From Tenacibaculum sp. M341 (GTDB lineage Bacteria; Bacteroidota; Bacteroidia; Flavobacteriales; Flavobacteriaceae): a stretch of DNA of 40,093 bases. Location of the stretch: contig NZ_SJXJ01000029.1 of NCBI RefSeq assembly GCF_004337695.1, positions 1-40,093 on the forward strand, read 5' to 3'. Below are positions 22,857 through 30,715 of this stretch, one piece after another (the stretch's first letter is position 1; each line of letters opens with the position of its first letter). A program made the position numbers and the translations under genes. Under the pieces are notes generated by a model. It had not been told where the DNA came from and made no database searches. It saw only the letters and a program-made list of their open reading frames with translations.

Positions 22857-23336
22857 ATGAAACCAGCTTCAATAAAAATATTAAAAGACGAATTAAAATA
22901 TAAAAGTGCAGATGAGTTATTGGAACTATGTTTAAAATTAGCTCGTTTTAAAAAAGAAAATAAAGAACTACTTACGTATTTATTATTTGAAGCTCATGAT
23001 GAGGATAGGTATATTGCAGCAATAAAAGAAGAAGTAGATATGTTGTTTGATGAAATTAATACGAAAAGTTTCTTTTACATAAGAAAAAGTGTACGTAAGA
23101 TACTTACTTCCTTAAAAAAACAGATTCGATATTCTAAAAAGAAAAGCACCGAAGCAGAGTTGCTATTATACTTTTGTAAGAAATTAAAAGAGTTTAAACC
23201 TTCAATAACAAAAAGTCCAAGACTTCAAAAAGTATTAGAAACACAAATTCGATTGGCTAAAAAAGCAATAAGTGCTCTTCATGAAGATTTACAGTATGAC
23301 TATAATTTAATGTTAGATGAAATTGAGAGTTTGTAA
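22857..23336 (+). CDS. Conserved all-helical cytoplasmic protein, function unknown
   Basis: The 159-residue product is highly charged and predicted almost entirely helical, with no signal peptide. It contains 'LLELCLKLARFKKENKELLT', 'YLLFEAHDED', a Lys-rich centre ('SLKKQIRYSKKKSTEAELLL') and 'LHEDLQYDYNLMLDEIE'. The charge pattern would suit RNA or protein binding, but I recognise no domain. It has its own short leader and a strong terminator, so it is an independent transcription unit. Confidence 0.8.
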   Translation: MKPASIKILKDELKYKSADELLELCLKLARFKKENKELLTYLLFEAHDEDRYIAAIKEEVDMLFDEINTKSFFYIRKSVRKILTSLKKQIRYSKKKSTEAELLLYFCKKLKEFKPSITKSPRLQKVLETQIRLAKKAISALHEDLQYDYNLMLDEIESL

Positions 23337-23347
23337 ATAAAATAAAA

Positions 23348-23385
23348 GGCTGTTTAAAAACAATTTTAAACAGCCTCAACTTTTT
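23348..23385 (+). terminator. Intrinsic terminator after the helical protein gene
   Basis: GGCTGTTTAAAA (23348-23359) and TTTTAAACAGCC (23364-23375) form a perfect 12-bp stem with an ACAA loop. TCAACTTTTT follows. Confidence 0.9.
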
Positions 23386-23952
23386 CATAATTTAATTAAC
23401 ATAAGTTTCTTTTTTAATAGCAAATTTCCCCACTTGTAATTTTGTTTTTCACATTTTCATAATACACAATAAAGAGTCGTAAGTTTGATGGTAATTTTAG
23501 TTTCACAATAATAGTTTTTAATTAATTTTTTGAAATGTTAAAACTATCTGTATGGTCTATTATTTTCAGTTAATTAGGTGTTAATATAATGTTAGTGTAG
23601 TTGTAAAAAAGACTGATAATAGGCTGTTTTAGATAAATTAAGTTAAAAAGATATAACGTTTCATAAAAAAATGAAGTAAAAAACGAAACACTCCTTCTAA
23701 TTATAATTAATGAGAGGAAAAGTTGTTGTAAAGTGTAGTTTATGATTTTTTGTTAACTCTAAAAGTCGATTTAACTCCTTTACTGTGTTAAATAGTAATA
23801 AACAGTATCTGTGGATGGGGATGTAAAATATCGGTTTAATTACTTTTAAAAATAAAAAAACTTAGATTTAAGGTGGTAAATAATAGCTTAACCCCTATAA
23901 GAGACTATAATCTATTATAAGGGTTTTTATAAAATTAGAAATTCAAAGCGTA
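23386..23952. other. Long intergenic region with a rightward terminator-like hairpin but no gene
   Basis: I find no credible coding frame in these roughly 570 bases. A perfect TAnnTTTG box (TAATTTTG) lies at 23437-23444. At the far end AACCCCTATAA (23890-23900) pairs with TTATAAGGGTT (23915-23925), 10 of 11 positions, and is followed by a T-run on the plus strand only. The layout of a promoter-like box and a plus-strand terminator would fit a rightward non-coding RNA of up to about 480 nt. It could equally be the remains of a lost gene. The word GTTAACTC occurs at 23752-23759. Confidence 0.35.
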
Positions 23953-24357
23953 TCATAATTTACTATTAACCATCCATTGAATATTATATTTGTCTGTACA
24001 ACGTCCATACATTGCATTCCAATCAGTAACTTTAAATTCATGATGAATTGTACCTTCATCGGATAGTTTACTAAAAATATCTTTTGCTTTGTGTGTATTA
24101 TCAATATCTATGCTCATTTGCACATTATTTCCTGAAGTTAGAGGAGTGTCAGGAGAAGCATCGTATGCCATTATGTGGATGCCTTTACCTTTGAGTTCTG
24201 CGTGTTCAATATTATTTCGATAATTTTCAGGTATGTCCCTTTTGGAATTTTGATAAGTTTGTTTGTTTATAATTTTTGCATCAAAAATATCGGCATAATA
24301 GTTTAGAGCATTTTGACAATCACCTTTAAAGGTTAAATAAGTTTGTACTTTCATCAT
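23953..24357 (-). CDS. VOC-family protein of the PhnB-like type
   Basis: The 134-residue protein has the paired beta-alpha-beta-beta-beta layout of the glyoxalase/VOC fold. It shows the PhnB-like start 'TYLTFKGDCQNALNYYADIF', a middle 'GIHIMAYDASPDTPLTSGNN', then 'AKDIFSKLSDEGTI' and the final 'YGRCTDKYNIQWMVN'. PhnB-like proteins have no settled function and usually lack a full glyoxalase metal site. Two ATGs in tandem make the exact start uncertain by one codon. It lies 20 bases after the YtxH-holin-like genes on the same strand and may be cotranscribed with them. Confidence 0.88.
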   Translation of the reverse strand: MMKVQTYLTFKGDCQNALNYYADIFDAKIINKQTYQNSKRDIPENYRNNIEHAELKGKGIHIMAYDASPDTPLTSGNNVQMSIDIDNTHKAKDIFSKLSDEGTIHHEFKVTDWNAMYGRCTDKYNIQWMVNSKL

Positions 24358-24377
24358 AATAAGTAATAATTTTTAGT

Positions 24378-24578
24378 TTATTTTAATATTCTTTTAGCTA
24401 AATTGTAAATTCCTAGTTTTGTGGTTACTCTTACAGCAGAGCTTAACCAACTACTAAAAGATAAATCGTCTTTAAATTGATTTTTTACAATTTTCAGTTC
24501 TTCTATAGAAATATCTCTTTTTAGCTTTAGTGTTTTTAAATCATTAAGCATTTCTTGGTTGTTGTTATATGTTTTCAT
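24378..24578 (-). CDS. Small protein of the YtxH operon (possibly DUF6327)
   Basis: With the ATG at 24578 the protein has 66 residues beginning 'MKTYNNNQEMLNDLKTLKLK'. A start four codons further upstream (24590) is possible but overlaps the preceding gene more. The N-terminal half is a charged helix and the C-terminal half 'FSSWLSSAVRVTTKLGIYNL' is amphipathic. I associate this order (YtxH, holin-like, then a roughly 70-residue protein) with DUF6327, without being certain. It overlaps the upstream gene by 14 bases, so the two are coupled. Confidence 0.7.
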   Translation of the reverse strand: MKTYNNNQEMLNDLKTLKLKRDISIEELKIVKNQFKDDLSFSSWLSSAVRVTTKLGIYNLAKRILK

Positions 24579-24933
24579 TGTAGTTATCAAGAAAATATCT
24601 GTGTGATAAATGTTTTATAATTAAGTTTTCAATTTTGTTTCTTAGTAAAAAGGTGATAAATGCGAACATCATAAAAATACCAGCTACAGCAAAGTATCCA
24701 TAAGTTTCATTATTTAACATTTTACCAATAGCAGAAGACAAAGCCACAGCAATAAAAATAAAAGCAATTAAAGCAAAAGCTCCTATGGTTGCAAATTTCA
24801 CTAACAATGATATAGACATTGTTAGTGATTGAAATAACTTGAGCTTGTAGTAAGCTTCAGTTTGCTTTAACAGATCTTCTCCTTTTTCTAAAGCTTTATT
24901 CGTTGTATTATTTAAAGATTCAAACACAGGCAT
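24565..24933 (-). CDS. Phage-holin-superfamily-like membrane protein
   Basis: The 122-residue protein has an N-terminal amphipathic helix (about 5-36), two TM helices (about 42-68 and 79-97) and a basic amphipathic tail ('RNKIENLIIKHLSHRYF'). This layout belongs to the small 'phage holin family/competence protein' membrane proteins found next to YtxH genes in Bacteroidota. The label is historical, and no lysis genes or prophage surround it. A role in envelope stress is more likely. It lies two bases after the YtxH gene. Confidence 0.8.
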   Translation of the reverse strand: MPVFESLNNTTNKALEKGEDLLKQTEAYYKLKLFQSLTMSISLLVKFATIGAFALIAFIFIAVALSSAIGKMLNNETYGYFAVAGIFMMFAFITFLLRNKIENLIIKHLSHRYFLDNYNENI

Positions 24934-24935
24934 AA

Positions 24936-25295
24936 TTATTTAGTCTGCAATTGTTTGTTTTTTGCTTTCAAAGCTTTCAACTTTTTTTCTAAGCTAATAA
25001 TTATATCTTCAGCTTTATAACTTACATCAGTGGTTATATTGTCTAATTTTTCCTCTAATGTTTCCTTCTGATTACTAATTGTATCAGAAACGGTATTTTT
25101 TAATTCTGATGCTTTTGATGTTATAGTTTCTTGTAAGTTTTCAACTTCTGTTAAAACATTATCTTTGGTAGCATTAGCATTCTTAATAATTTTTTTCCTT
25201 GTATTACTTCCTTTATCAGGAGCAAATAATATACCTAATCCAGCTCCAATTGCAGTTCCTAATAATATTTCAAACGCTTTGTTTCCTTGACTCAT
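24936..25295 (-). CDS. YtxH-domain protein
   Basis: The 119-residue protein has the YtxH hallmark of a Gly-spaced membrane helix running into 'GILFAPDKGSNTRKKI' (about 9-36). A long charged, probably coiled-coil helix follows (about 40-119) with 'ENLQETITSKASELKNTVSD'. Relatives include the Bacillus general-stress protein YtxH, whose role is unknown. It is the first gene of the operon. A perfect -7 box on this strand (25333-25340) lies 38 bases upstream, and further upstream is a motif shared with the hibernation-factor promoter. Confidence 0.9.
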   Translation of the reverse strand: MSQGNKAFEILLGTAIGAGLGILFAPDKGSNTRKKIIKNANATKDNVLTEVENLQETITSKASELKNTVSDTISNQKETLEEKLDNITTDVSYKAEDIIISLEKKLKALKAKNKQLQTK

Positions 25296-25332
25296 ATTTG
25301 TGTTTTTAATGATTAATAATTCGTTTACATTG

Positions 25333-25340
25333 CAAAATTA
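25333..25340 (-). promoter_or_regulatory. -7 box of the YtxH operon
   Basis: On the minus strand this reads TAATTTTG, a perfect TAnnTTTG, 38 bases before the start codon. The minus-strand word ATGAGTTAACAAT lies about 29 bases upstream of it and resembles ATGAGTCAATAAT upstream of the hibernation-factor gene. Confidence 0.5.
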
Positions 25341-25426
25341 TGACAGAAGAAAAGCGATTGTTAACTCATATCATTTTTACTTTAACTCTATAGATTTTTA
25401 CAGGGTTTTTCTAGGATTTGTTTTTG

Positions 25427-25434
25427 TAGTTTTG
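25427..25434 (+). promoter_or_regulatory. -7 box of the GH3 gene promoter
   Basis: TAGTTTTG matches TAnnTTTG perfectly and ends 18 bases before the ATG at 25453. Only a T-run, not TTTG, is present at the -33 distance. Confidence 0.5.
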
Positions 25435-25452
25435 AAGTAAAATCAGAATATT

Positions 25453-26988
25453 ATGGCAATTTTAGGAGGAATAATTAAAGGAATAATTAACATAGCAAAT
25501 ACATCAATAACAGACTTTAATCCTGTTAAAGAACAAGAAGAAGTTTTAATTGATTTATTAAAGAAAGCGAAGAATACTCAATTTGGAAAGTCTTATAATT
25601 TTCATGAAATTTTAAATACAGAAAACTTTACTAAAGAGTTTTCAGAAAGAGTTCCTTATTTCGATTACAATAAAATTAATAAAGAGTGGTGGCAAAAAAT
25701 ACATGATGATGAAATAAATGTTACTTGGCCAGGAGATCCTTCTTATTTTGCTTTAAGTTCTGGTACTACAGGTAAAGAAAGTAAAAGAATACCAGTAACA
25801 GATGATATGATTTCTGCAATAAGAAGTTCGGGTATTAAACAAGTGTTGTCTTTAAAAAATTTCGATTTGCCTGCTGATTTTTTTGAGAAAGAGATAATGA
25901 TGTTAGGGAGCTCTACAGATTTAAATGAACGAGCAGATGAAAAATTAGAAGGAGAAATTAGTGGTATAACAGCAAGTAATATTCCTTTTTGGTTTAAACC
26001 ATATTATAAACCAGGAGTTGAAATTGCAGAGATTGATGATTGGGATAAACGAGTAGAAAAAATTGCTCAGAGAGCAAAAGATTGGGATATAGGAGCTTTA
26101 AGTGGTATACCTTCTTGGATGGAATTAATGATACAAAAAGTAATTGACTATCATAATGTAAAACACATTCATGAAATATGGCCTAATTTACAAGTGTATA
26201 CCTCAGGCGGAGTATCATTCGCTTCTTATGAAAAAAGTTTTAATGCACTCCTAGGAAAACCTATTACGGTTATAGATACCTACCTAGCTTCAGAAGGCTA
26301 TATAGCTACACAAGTAAGACCAGAAACTGATGCAATGCAATTAAATACAAGTAACGGTATTTATTTTGAATTTGTTCCGTTTGAAGCTGACTATATACAA
26401 CCAGATGGTTCTTTAGTTGATGATGCACCTTCTATTACTTTAGCAGATGTTAAGTTAAATCAAGATTACGTGCTTATTATAAGTACAGTTAGTGGTTCTT
26501 GGCGTTATATAATAGGAGATACAATTGAGTTTACAGATGTAGAACGAGCTGAGATTAAAATTACTGGTCGTACTAAGTTTTTCCTAAATACGGTTGGTTC
26601 TCAACTGTCAGTAAATAAAATGGATGATGCTATGCAACATTTAGAAGAAAAATTGAATATTGAAATTAAAGAATATACAATTTGTGCAAAAAGACATCAA
26701 GATGATGAGTTTTATCATACATGGTATTTGGGAACGGATGCAGAGTTAAATGAAAAAGAAATAGCAAGTGAATTAGATACTTTTTTAAAAGAAGCAAATA
26801 AAAATTATAAAGTAGCCAGAAGTAAAGCTTTAAAAGGAGTAAAAGTAACGTTAGTTAAACCTGATGTATTTTACGAATGGAATGCTCATAACAAAAAGAA
26901 AGGTGGACAAATAAAAACAGAAAGAGTAATGGGGGAGGATAAATTTAATGAATGGGAAGAGTTTGTAAAAGAACAATATGTAGTTTAA
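25453..26988 (+). CDS. GH3-family acyl-adenylating enzyme
   Basis: GH3 proteins adenylate carboxylic acids and, in plants, conjugate jasmonate or auxin to amino acids. The 511-residue product has the adenylation motif 'SSGTTGKESKRIP' at 102-114, 'LQVYTSGGVSFASYE', the GH3 motif 'YLASEGYIATQ', 'WRYIIGDTIEFTD' and a mobile C-terminal domain with 'EYTICAKR' and 'GGQIKTERVM'. Bacteroidota commonly encode such a protein, but its substrate is not known to me. No hormone-related context is present. It is monocistronic, with a shared terminator behind it. Confidence 0.9.
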   Translation: MAILGGIIKGIINIANTSITDFNPVKEQEEVLIDLLKKAKNTQFGKSYNFHEILNTENFTKEFSERVPYFDYNKINKEWWQKIHDDEINVTWPGDPSYFALSSGTTGKESKRIPVTDDMISAIRSSGIKQVLSLKNFDLPADFFEKEIMMLGSSTDLNERADEKLEGEISGITASNIPFWFKPYYKPGVEIAEIDDWDKRVEKIAQRAKDWDIGALSGIPSWMELMIQKVIDYHNVKHIHEIWPNLQVYTSGGVSFASYEKSFNALLGKPITVIDTYLASEGYIATQVRPETDAMQLNTSNGIYFEFVPFEADYIQPDGSLVDDAPSITLADVKLNQDYVLIISTVSGSWRYIIGDTIEFTDVERAEIKITGRTKFFLNTVGSQLSVNKMDDAMQHLEEKLNIEIKEYTICAKRHQDDEFYHTWYLGTDAELNEKEIASELDTFLKEANKNYKVARSKALKGVKVTLVKPDVFYEWNAHNKKKGGQIKTERVMGEDKFNEWEEFVKEQYVV

Positions 26989-27017
26989 ATCACTTTAAAT
27001 CACTTTAAATCACTTTA
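26984..27017. repeat. Short tandem decamer, about 3.5 copies of TTTAAATCAC
   Basis: The unit TTTAAATCAC begins at the GH3 stop codon and repeats at 26984, 26994 and 27004, with a partial fourth copy. All copies are identical. It lies directly before the terminator stem. Confidence 0.85.
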
Positions 27018-27025
27018 AAACAAAT

Positions 27026-27057
27026 AAAACATCTTATTATTGATTATAAGATGTTTT
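27026..27057. terminator. Bidirectional intrinsic terminator
   Basis: AAAACATCTTAT (27026-27037) pairs with ATAAGATGTTTT (27046-27057) perfectly. T-rich sequence follows on the right and A-rich sequence precedes on the left, serving the convergent GH3 and metalloprotease genes. Confidence 0.88.
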
Positions 27058-27082
27058 ATTTTTACCAGTAAATTACATTATT

Positions 27083-27613
27083 TTACTGTAAAAGTTGCAT
27101 AATTTCTTCAGGAGATAAATAATATCTTTTAATTCGTTTCTTGTAAGATTCAGAAATATCAGCGTTGTTTAAAATAAAGTTTTTAGTAGCTAATATATAA
27201 GATTGCATACCGTTTCTTACAGCAAAAGTATCAGCTTTTCTCTCAGCTTCTACAATATGTTTGTCAAATAATAAATATTTTATTCCAAAGAAAATTAAGT
27301 TTAAATTGCTCTTGTCTTCATAGTCAATAATATGACCTAATTCATGTCCAAGCCAACCAATAAGAACATCTTTTGGTAAATCTTTGGTCTCATAAGTAGC
27401 GTTTTCAATTTTCACACATTTACTAATTAAAATAATATAACTTCTATTTTTTTTAAAATTAAAAAGACTAGGAAACTTTGGTTGAGCTTGCATAGTAGAT
27501 TTTTTTATGTTTTTTTTAAATTTAAATTCAATAGGAGTGTTCTTCAGACTCGGAAAAAAAGATAAAGCTATTTCAACTTCTTCTTTTATGCTGTCAGGAA
27601 TTATTTTATTCAT
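27083..27613 (-). CDS. Cytoplasmic HExxH metalloprotease-like protein
   Basis: The 176-residue protein carries the zinc motif 'HELGH' at 90-94 and, about 30 residues later, 'VEAERKADTFA'. Its Glu (about 124, in ExxAD) would be the third ligand, as in M48/gluzincin-type peptidases. It lacks the TM helices and signal peptide of HtpX or Ste24 relatives, so it is a small soluble member. The C-terminus is basic and helical. Substrate unknown. The hibernation-factor gene lies 51 bases upstream on the same strand, so both may be expressed under slow-growth conditions. Confidence 0.82.
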   Translation of the reverse strand: MNKIIPDSIKEEVEIALSFFPSLKNTPIEFKFKKNIKKSTMQAQPKFPSLFNFKKNRSYIILISKCVKIENATYETKDLPKDVLIGWLGHELGHIIDYEDKSNLNLIFFGIKYLLFDKHIVEAERKADTFAVRNGMQSYILATKNFILNNADISESYKKRIKRYYLSPEEIMQLLQ

Positions 27614-27664
27614 AAATATGTTTAAGTTAATAAGATTGTTTGTATACCAATTATAAAGATTGTG

Positions 27665-27967
27665 TTACAGGTGTGCTTTCATTTTTGATTTTCTTTTTTC
27701 AAGAATATCCTTTAAATCTTCAATTGTTTCATTAATAGCTTCTTGAAAGCTTTTCTCGTCAGATGAGGCATAAATCCTCGGACCTGGTCCACTTAAACGT
27801 ATTCCACAATGCTGTTGTTTTTCCAATTCATTGTTATCCTTTTTTAAAAAGACATCAGCACGTATTATAAACGAATATCTTTTTTGAAGTTTTAAAAGTT
27901 TTTCTTCAATTAAGCTTTCTAAACGCTTACTAGCACTAACATTCACATATTCATATACAATATCCAT
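27665..27967 (-). CDS. Short ribosome hibernation-promoting factor/RaiA-like protein
   Basis: The 100-residue protein has the beta-alpha-beta-beta-beta-alpha layout of the short HPF/YfiA family: 'YEYVNVSASKRLESLIEEKL', 'FIIRADVFLKKDNNE', 'QHCGIRLSGPGPRIYASSDE' and a basic tail 'EKRKSKMKAHL'. It lacks the C-terminal dimerisation domain of long HPF. Such proteins bind the 30S decoding region in stationary phase and inactivate ribosomes. A perfect -7 box lies 25 bases upstream, and a motif shared with the YtxH promoter lies further up. It diverges from acs. Confidence 0.9.
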   Translation of the reverse strand: MDIVYEYVNVSASKRLESLIEEKLLKLQKRYSFIIRADVFLKKDNNELEKQQHCGIRLSGPGPRIYASSDEKSFQEAINETIEDLKDILEKRKSKMKAHL

Positions 27968-27992
27968 ATAAAGTTTTTTTAAAATTATAAAT

Positions 27993-28000
27993 CAAAATTA
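27993..28000 (-). promoter_or_regulatory. -7 box of the hibernation-factor gene
   Basis: On the minus strand this reads TAATTTTG, a perfect match to TAnnTTTG and identical to the YtxH box. The minus-strand word ATGAGTCAATAAT lies about 50 bases upstream. Confidence 0.5.
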
Positions 28001-28196
28001 CAGACATTAGAGTCGTGGAGTTTGCTCTAAATGATTTATTATTGACTCATATGATGTGCAAAAGAAAAATTACATAGCGTTTAATTTTAAAGAAGGTTAC
28101 TGATTATTTCAGTAGAGTTTTTCGAATTTATTTTTAAAATTTTAATGAAAGTTATAATAAAACTATAAATTTATAGAGCAAATCAACTAAAATAAC

Positions 28197-30116
28197 ATGA
28201 GTAACTACCATATAAAACATTTAGAAGAATATTTTCAAGTTTACAGAAAATCAGTAGAAAATCCAGAAATGTTCTGGGAAGAAATAGCTGAAGAACATTT
28301 TTTATGGAGAAAAAAATGGAATAACGTGTTAAGTTGGGATTTTACCAAGCCAGAAGTAAAATGGTTTGAAGGAGCTAAATTAAACATTACAGAAAATTGT
28401 ATTGACAGACATTTAGTAACTAAAGGAGACAAAACCGCTATTTTATTTGAACCTAATAATCCAGAAGAACCAGCTCAAAAAATCACCTACAAAGAGTTAC
28501 ACAAACAAGTAAACAAGTTTGCCAATGTATTAAAATCTAAAGGAATCGAAAAAGGAGATCGTGTATGTATATATCTTCCAATGATTCCAGAATTAGCCAT
28601 TTCGGTATTAGCTTGTGCAAGAATTGGAGCTATTCATTCAGTAGTTTTTGCAGGGTTTTCTTCCAATGCATTAGCAACAAGAATTAATGATTCAGAATGC
28701 AAAATGGTAATCACTTCTGATGGTTCTTATCGTGGAGCAAAAACAATCGATTTAAAAGGTATTGTAGATGAAGCATTAGAAAGTTGTACTTGTGTAGATA
28801 ATGTTTTAGTAGTAAAAAGAATTAATTCAGCAATAGCAATGAAAGAAGGAAGAGATGTTTGGCTAACACCATTATTAGATGAAGTTTCTTCTGAATGCGA
28901 GGCAGAAATAATGGATGCTGAAGATCCTTTATTTATATTGTATACTTCTGGTTCTACAGGAAAACCAAAAGGAATGTTGCATACAACAGCCGGATATATG
29001 GTATATACTGCCTACACATTTAAAAATGTTTTTCAATATACAGAAGATGATATTTACTGGTGTACAGCAGATATTGGTTGGATAACAGGTCATAGTTACA
29101 TAGTATACGGACCTTTAGCAAATGGAGCAACTACAGTAATGTTTGAAGGGGTTCCAAGTTATCCTGATTTTGGACGTTTTTGGGAAATTGTTGAAAAACA
29201 TAAAATTAATCAATTTTATACAGCTCCAACTGCAATTAGAGCTTTAGCAAAAGAAGGATTAGGGTATGTAGAATCGCATGATTTATCGTCATTAAAAATT
29301 TTAGGAACCGTAGGAGAACCAATAAACGAAGAAGCTTGGCATTGGTATGACGATAATATAGGAAAACGTAAAAGTCCGATAGTTGATACTTGGTGGCAAA
29401 CAGAAACAGGAGGAATAATGATTACACCAATTCCGTTTTCTACACCAACAAAACCAACATATGCTACATTACCTTTTCCAGGCATTCAACCAGTATTAAT
29501 GGATGCAGAAGGAAATGAAATTAAAGGAAATCAGGTAGAAGGAAGGTTGTCAATTAAATTTCCATGGCCATCAATGGCAAGAACTATTTGGGGAAATCAT
29601 CAACGATACAAAGACACATATTTTTCAGCTTTTGAGAATAAGTACTTTACAGGAGATGGAGCATTTAGAGATGAAGTAGGGTATTATAGAATAACAGGTA
29701 GGGTAGATGATGTAATTATTGTGTCAGGTCATAATTTAGGAACAGCACCTATTGAAGACGCTATTAACGAGCATCCAGCTGTGGCAGAATCAGCAATTGT
29801 AGGTTTTCCTCATAATATAAAAGGAAATGCTTTGTACGGATATGTTATTTTAAAAGACACAGGAGAATCAAGAAATCATGATAATTTACGAAAAGAAATT
29901 AATCAAATAATTACAGAACAAGTTGGTCCAATAGCTAAATTAGATAAAATTCAATTTACAAAAGGCTTACCCAAAACACGTTCAGGTAAAATTATGAGGA
30001 GAATTCTTCGTAAAATAGCAGCTAACGATTTAAGTAATTTAGGAGATACAAGTACGCTATTAAATCCGGAAGTAGTTCAAGGAATTATTGATGAAGCTCT
30101 TTTAGAAGTTAAATAA
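28197..30116 (+). CDS. acs: Acetyl-CoA synthetase (AMP-forming)
   Basis: The enzyme activates acetate to acetyl-CoA through acetyl-AMP. The 639-residue length is standard. Visible signatures are the P-loop-like 'YTSGSTGKPKGM' at 249-260, 'WCTADIGWITGHSYIVYGPL', 'WWQTETGG', 'GDGAFRDEVGYYRITGRVDD' and the C-terminal 'LPKTRSGKIMRRILRKIA'. Lys598 there corresponds to the acetylation site that sirtuins reverse in other bacteria. A sirtuin gene lies at 9826. The gene is monocistronic with its own terminator and diverges from the hibernation factor. Confidence 0.98.
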   Translation: MSNYHIKHLEEYFQVYRKSVENPEMFWEEIAEEHFLWRKKWNNVLSWDFTKPEVKWFEGAKLNITENCIDRHLVTKGDKTAILFEPNNPEEPAQKITYKELHKQVNKFANVLKSKGIEKGDRVCIYLPMIPELAISVLACARIGAIHSVVFAGFSSNALATRINDSECKMVITSDGSYRGAKTIDLKGIVDEALESCTCVDNVLVVKRINSAIAMKEGRDVWLTPLLDEVSSECEAEIMDAEDPLFILYTSGSTGKPKGMLHTTAGYMVYTAYTFKNVFQYTEDDIYWCTADIGWITGHSYIVYGPLANGATTVMFEGVPSYPDFGRFWEIVEKHKINQFYTAPTAIRALAKEGLGYVESHDLSSLKILGTVGEPINEEAWHWYDDNIGKRKSPIVDTWWQTETGGIMITPIPFSTPTKPTYATLPFPGIQPVLMDAEGNEIKGNQVEGRLSIKFPWPSMARTIWGNHQRYKDTYFSAFENKYFTGDGAFRDEVGYYRITGRVDDVIIVSGHNLGTAPIEDAINEHPAVAESAIVGFPHNIKGNALYGYVILKDTGESRNHDNLRKEINQIITEQVGPIAKLDKIQFTKGLPKTRSGKIMRRILRKIAANDLSNLGDTSTLLNPEVVQGIIDEALLEVK

Positions 30117-30129
30117 AGATCACAATCAA

Positions 30130-30159
30130 AAAGAATCGCTAAAAAGCGATTCTTTTTTT
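30130..30159 (+). terminator. Intrinsic terminator after acs
   Basis: AAAGAATCGCT (30130-30140) pairs perfectly with AGCGATTCTTT (30145-30155) around an AAAA loop, and Ts follow. Confidence 0.92.
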
Positions 30160-30242
30160 ATTAAATAAATCTTAAAAAAGAATAAAGGGTTAGCTATGTA
30201 GATATTTTTTGTAATTTAATAGCTATAAAAAACTAACATAAA

Positions 30243-30704
30243 ATGCCAACCTATAATCTAAAAATCAATGGAGAATTGGTGACTGTTACAGCCGATTCTG
30301 ATACCCCTTTACTTTGGGTTTTACGTGATGAGTTAAATTTAGTAGGAACTAAATTTGGATGTGGAATTGCTCAATGCGGAGCTTGTACAATCCATGTAGA
30401 CGGAGTAGCTACAAGAAGTTGTCAATTACAGATTTCCTTAATTGATAAGGAAGAAATAACCACTATAGAAGGTTTATCTAAAGAAGGTAATCATCCGTTA
30501 CAAGAAGCTTGGGAAACTGTAGATGTTCCTCAGTGTGGTTATTGTCAAGCAGGACAAATTATGACAGCAGCTTCTTTCTTAAAAGAAAATCCTAATCCTT
30601 CTACAAGTGAAATTAGAGAAGCCATGCATGGTAATTTATGTAGATGTGCATCATACAATAGAATTGAAAAAGCTGTAGCTATTGCAGCAGAAAAAATGTC
30701 TTAA
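30243..30704 (+). CDS. [2Fe-2S] subunit of a molybdenum hydroxylase (isoquinoline 1-oxidoreductase-like)
   Basis: The 153-residue protein binds two [2Fe-2S] clusters. The plant-ferredoxin-type cluster uses Cys40, Cys45, Cys48 and Cys60 ('FGCGIAQCGACTIHVDG'). The second uses Cys98, Cys101, Cys133 and Cys135 ('QCGYCQAGQIM', 'NLCRCASY'). It passes electrons from the molybdenum subunit encoded 11 bases downstream. This two-subunit form without an FAD subunit is the isoquinoline oxidoreductase/aldehyde dehydrogenase type. The protein has no signal peptide, so it probably rides through the Tat system with its partner. The substrate is unknown. Confidence 0.95.
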   Translation: MPTYNLKINGELVTVTADSDTPLLWVLRDELNLVGTKFGCGIAQCGACTIHVDGVATRSCQLQISLIDKEEITTIEGLSKEGNHPLQEAWETVDVPQCGYCQAGQIMTAASFLKENPNPSTSEIREAMHGNLCRCASYNRIEKAVAIAAEKMS

Positions 30705-30715
30705 AACTGATTATT

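Noticed and set aside
24565-24933. Holin-like gene as evidence of a prophage
   Set aside because: It sits in a YtxH operon common in Bacteroidota, and no endolysin, capsid or integrase gene is near.
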